From the NCBI RefSeq assembly GCF_004339745.1, contig NZ_SMGP01000001.1, forward strand, positions 3,844,001 to 3,908,000: DNA of 64,000 nucleotides, read 5' to 3'. Below are positions 61,854 to 64,000 of this stretch, one piece after another. Position 1 is the stretch's first letter; each line of letters starts with the position of its first letter. Made by a program: the position numbers and the translations under genes. Under the pieces are notes generated by a model, which had not been told where the DNA came from, did no database searches, and saw nothing but the letters and a program-made list of their open reading frames with translations. This stretch comes from Paraburkholderia sp. BL9I2N2 (GTDB taxonomy: Bacteria; Pseudomonadota; Gammaproteobacteria; Burkholderiales; Burkholderiaceae).

Positions 61854-61859
61854 TTATAA
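61854..61859 (-). promoter_or_regulatory. Candidate -10 of a separate ptsI promoter
   Basis: Minus-strand TATAAT, about 65 bases before the ptsI start and downstream of the ptsH terminator. The hexamers 16-18 bases upstream match a -35 poorly. Confidence 0.4.
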
Positions 61860-62031
61860 ATTCCGCGCCCTTTGCAGGTGCGCTGGGGCTGTGTGCAGTG
61901 CAGCACGAAATACCGTAAGCAGCCGTATTGATGCGCCTTCATCCGTCTCGCGTTTCGGCAATGCGAATCCTGCATGTGCGTCTCGACGCGCGCGCCCTCA
62001 CGCGCGTTCCGTCTAGCCATTGTCACGCGCT

Positions 62032-62064
62032 AAAAAAAACGCCGCGGACAACCGCGGCGTTTTT
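62032..62064 (-). terminator. Terminator after ptsH
   Basis: On the minus strand CGCCGCGG pairs with CCGCGGCG across a four-base loop, followed by T8 (A8 on the plus strand at 62032-62039). It separates ptsH from ptsI; the remaining part of the 303-base gap holds only the candidate -10 at 61854. Confidence 0.9.
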
Positions 62065-62090
62065 GCTCATCGCAACGTGGACGCGTTAGC

Positions 62091-62360
62091 TCACTGCCCT
62101 TCGCCGAATTTATCGGCAATCAGTTTCAACAATGCGTCCATCGCTTCTTTTTCGTCCGAGCCTTCCGTTTCGATCAGCACCGTGCTGCCGATGCCCGCGG
62201 CCAACATCATCACACCCATGATGCTCTTGGCATTGATGCGGCGGCCATTGCGGCTCATCCAGATTTCCGCCTGGTAGTTGCCCGCGAGTTGCGTCAACTT
62301 GGCCGACGCACGCGCGTGCAGCCCCAGCTTGTTCACAATAGTCGTTTCCTGTTGCAGCAT
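62091..62360 (-). CDS. ptsH: Phosphocarrier protein HPr
   Basis: 89 residues. His15 (NKLGLHARAS) is the catalytic phospho-His and Ser46 (NAKSIMGVMML) is the regulatory site phosphorylated by HprK, whose gene is at 2172. It begins MLQQETTIV. It carries phosphate from EI to EIIA proteins, including PtsN. Lies 92 bases downstream of the EIIA-Man gene. Confidence 0.97.
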   Translation of the reverse strand: MLQQETTIVNKLGLHARASAKLTQLAGNYQAEIWMSRNGRRINAKSIMGVMMLAAGIGSTVLIETEGSDEKEAMDALLKLIADKFGEGQ

Positions 62361-62452
62361 GTGATGGTCCGAAGCGCGGGTAAGTGTTGTGAAAAGTGAA
62401 ACTGCTAAGCGGTTGCAATGCGTTTGACACCCTGACGAGTCGGCCGATCTAT

Positions 62453-62983
62453 CTACAAGCCAGCCGAGTCGGCTTTCTGCGTCAGGTCCGCGTCGGCCGG
62501 CAAGGCCGGCAAGCACGCGCCACCGCACGCCGCATCGGGCGGCAGAGCCGGCAAACAGTCGCCGGACTCCGCAGTCGGCGCGACGGGCGCCGGGGTCGCC
62601 GGTCCGATTGCATGCACGCCCTTGGTGGCGCCGGCGAGTGCCTTGTCGACCAGCGTGTCGAGCGGCGTGGCGCGATAACAGACCGCGCGCACCAGCATCG
62701 GCAAGTTGACGCCGCACAGTACGCGCACGTCCGGCAGCGACGCGAGCCGGCCGGCGATATTCGCCGGCGTGGCGCCGAACATATCCGTGAGGACGAGCGC
62801 GCCGTTTTCTTCCTTGAGGCGCTCGATTTCCGAGTTCGCAAACGCAACCTGCTGTACGGGATCGCAATCCGGCGATACGTCGATTACGCCGATGCGAGCC
62901 GGCAAGCCACCATAGATGTGCGAAATACAATCGCGCAACGCGGTGGCGAACGGAGCGTGCGCAATGATCAGAATGCCTGCCAT
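62453..62983 (-). CDS. manX: PTS EIIA component, mannose family
   Basis: 176 residues. MAGILIIAHAPFATALRDCI carries the phospho-His9 of EIIA-Man; VLTDMFGATPANIAG and VRVLCGVNLPMLVRA are conserved. The last 50 residues are a Pro/Ala/Cys-rich tail with no partner domain. No mannose EIIBCD is nearby, so this is probably a regulatory EIIA that accepts phosphate from HPr, as in other beta-proteobacteria. First gene of the manX-ptsH unit. Confidence 0.92.
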   Translation of the reverse strand: MAGILIIAHAPFATALRDCISHIYGGLPARIGVIDVSPDCDPVQQVAFANSEIERLKEENGALVLTDMFGATPANIAGRLASLPDVRVLCGVNLPMLVRAVCYRATPLDTLVDKALAGATKGVHAIGPATPAPVAPTAESGDCLPALPPDAACGGACLPALPADADLTQKADSAGL

Positions 62984-63215
62984 GTCAGCCTTACTGCAAA
63001 AGAACGGCCCCGAACCGTGGACCGGGCCAAAGCCCGGTTCGTCAGCGCCCTCTGCCGGCCGTGGGCCATCAGGGCCGGAACGCATCGTTTGACGAGCGGG
63101 CCGCCGCGCATGGCCTCGTGCCTGCGCCGGCGAAACACCGCTCGCCTACAGTCCGCAACCATGCCTGTGACACCCAACAAGTGCCAGCGATTGCGCCTGG
63201 CGCGGAGGAGCGGGC

Positions 63216-63243
63216 ATTGTATCAGGCTCATTTTCGCGCCAAA
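63216..63243 (-). promoter_or_regulatory. Candidate promoter for manX-ptsH
   Basis: Minus-strand TTTGGC (63238-63243), 16-base spacer, TACAAT (63216-63221), about 230 bases before the manX start. The 342-base gap between gshB and manX holds nothing else I recognise. Confidence 0.45.
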
Positions 63244-63325
63244 TCGGGCGTGCTGCGTGATGCGGATTTACTACACAGTTTGGGGGACATGGCGGGCATT
63301 CAAGTGCCGCCAATCGGCCGCGCCA

Positions 63326-64000
63326 TCAAGCCGCCGCGCGCTCCAAGGCGTCGATGAACATGGCGGCGACGTCGAAGCCGGTTTGATCCATGATCTCGCG
63401 GAAACACGTCGGGCTCGTCACGTTCACTTCGGTCAGCCAGTCGCCGATCGCGTCCAGCCCCACCAGCACCAAACCGCGCGCGGCCAGCACCGGCGCCAGC
63501 GTATCGGCGATCTTGCGGTCATGCTCGGTCAGCGGACGCGCCACGCCGAGGCCACCTGCCGCGAGATTGCCGCGCACTTCATTGCCCTGAGGAATACGTG
63601 CGAGCGAATACGGCACGGCTTCGCCACCGATCAGCAGGATGCGCTTGTCGCCCTCCTTGATCTCGGGGATGAATTTTTGCGCCATCACCGAACGCGCGCC
63701 ATCGTGACTCAGCATTTCGATGATCGAACCGAGGTTCATGCCGTCGGCCTTCACGCGAAACACGCCCATGCCGCCCATGCCGTCGAGCGGCTTCAGGATC
63801 ACGTCGCCGTGCTCCTCATGGAAGGCGCGCAAGCGGGTTGCGTCGCGCGTAACCAGCGTGGGCGCGACGAACTCCGCGAACTCGCCGATCGCGAGCTTTT
63901 CCGAGTGATCGCGAATCGCCTGCGGTTTGTTGAAGATGCGCGCGCCGCCGCGTTCGGCCATTTCGAGCAGCCAAGTCGACGTGACGTATTCCATGTCGAA
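63326..64000 (-). CDS. gshB: Glutathione synthetase (C-terminal part)
   Basis: The last 224 residues; the gene continues past the window edge. The ATP-grasp core is visible: VILKPLDGMGGMGVFRVK (ATP loop), FIPEIKEGDKRILLIGGE, SLARIPQGNEVRGNLAAGG and the metal-binding NVTSPTCFREI. It ligates glycine to gamma-glutamylcysteine. It is upstream of manX on the same strand, with 342 bases between. Confidence 0.96.
   Translation of the reverse strand, partial: FDMEYVTSTWLLEMAERGGARIFNKPQAIRDHSEKLAIGEFAEFVAPTLVTRDATRLRAFHEEHGDVILKPLDGMGGMGVFRVKADGMNLGSIIEMLSHDGARSVMAQKFIPEIKEGDKRILLIGGEAVPYSLARIPQGNEVRGNLAAGGLGVARPLTEHDRKIADTLAPVLAARGLVLVGLDAIGDWLTEVNVTSPTCFREIMDQTGFDVAAMFIDALERAAA

Noticed and set aside
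61799..62026. A 75-codon minus-strand frame between ptsH and ptsI.
   Set aside because: No recognisable domain or good start, and it lies in the likely ptsI leader.
62968..63231. An 87-codon minus-strand frame between gshB and manX.
   Set aside because: Arg-rich, no ribosome binding site of note, no recognised family, and it overlaps the manX start; probably chance.

Overview
The window looks like chromosome 1 of a Burkholderia or Paraburkholderia species. The grounds are high GC, many gene starts at GTG or TTG, and Burkholderiaceae-type gene order: rpoN-hpf-ptsN-hprK-rapZ, mutY/mutM-TPR-lolB-ispE-tRNA-Gln-prs-rplY-pth, and an aa3 oxidase cluster with its heme A and copper assembly genes. 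It is almost all core genome. I see no insertion sequence, prophage, CRISPR array or rRNA.

Layout. (1) 1-4800: 3' end of rpoN, hpf, ptsN, hprK, rapZ and a lone Lon N-domain protein, i.e. the nitrogen-PTS and cell-envelope control block. (2) 4829-6794: mutY and mutM on the minus strand (oxidised-guanine repair). (3) 6882-14367: outer-membrane and precursor supply genes (TPR lipoprotein-biogenesis neighbour, lolB, ispE), tRNA-Gln, prs, rplY, pth, then a 49-bp tandem repeat array leading straight into hisC. (4) 14439-21689: ferredoxin, coaD, rsmD, ftsY, maiA, a frameshifted fumarylacetoacetate hydrolase, a YbiB-like gene and a 3'-truncated leuA. (5) 21807-27594: an NTF2-like protein, lipid A deacylase pagL, rpoH behind a perfect CIRCE operator, and the cytochrome bd operon cydP-cydA-cydB-cydX. 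(6) 27725-35154: a minus-strand GlcNAc operon nagR-nagA-nagB-II-nagF-nagE with a strong promoter and inverted-repeat half-sites in front. (7) 35526-39932: a MarR-GNAT protein, an orphan MetQ, a chemoreceptor and a YciI protein. (8) 40000-50031: aa3 oxidase ctaC-ctaD-small protein-ctaG-DUF2970-ctaE, plus SURF1, ctaA, ctaB and SCO. (9) 50199-59955: DUF2244, bioC, comF, trmL, macro domain, gpsA, secB, grxC, rhodanese, gpmA, ctpA, moeB. (10) 60039-64000: ptsI, ptsH, an EIIA of the mannose family, and the 3' part of gshB.

How the parts fit. The ends of the window carry complementary halves of one regulatory phosphorelay: EI, HPr and EIIA-Man at the right, EIIA-Ntr (PtsN) and HPr kinase at the left. 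A separate, self-contained GlcNAc PTS (EIIA-HPr-EI fusion plus EIICB) sits in the middle. Two terminal oxidases, bd (quinol) and aa3 (cytochrome c), are both encoded here with their small subunits.

Points worth a second look: the 4.9-copy 49-bp repeat that ends 2 nt before the hisC ribosome binding site; CIRCE control of rpoH; cytochrome oxidase subunit II fused to cytochrome c and an OmpA-like domain; a leuA lacking its C-terminal third; a one-base frameshift in the fumarylacetoacetate hydrolase gene; and a second, cysteine-less EIIB domain in NagE. No clearly undescribed multi-gene system was found.
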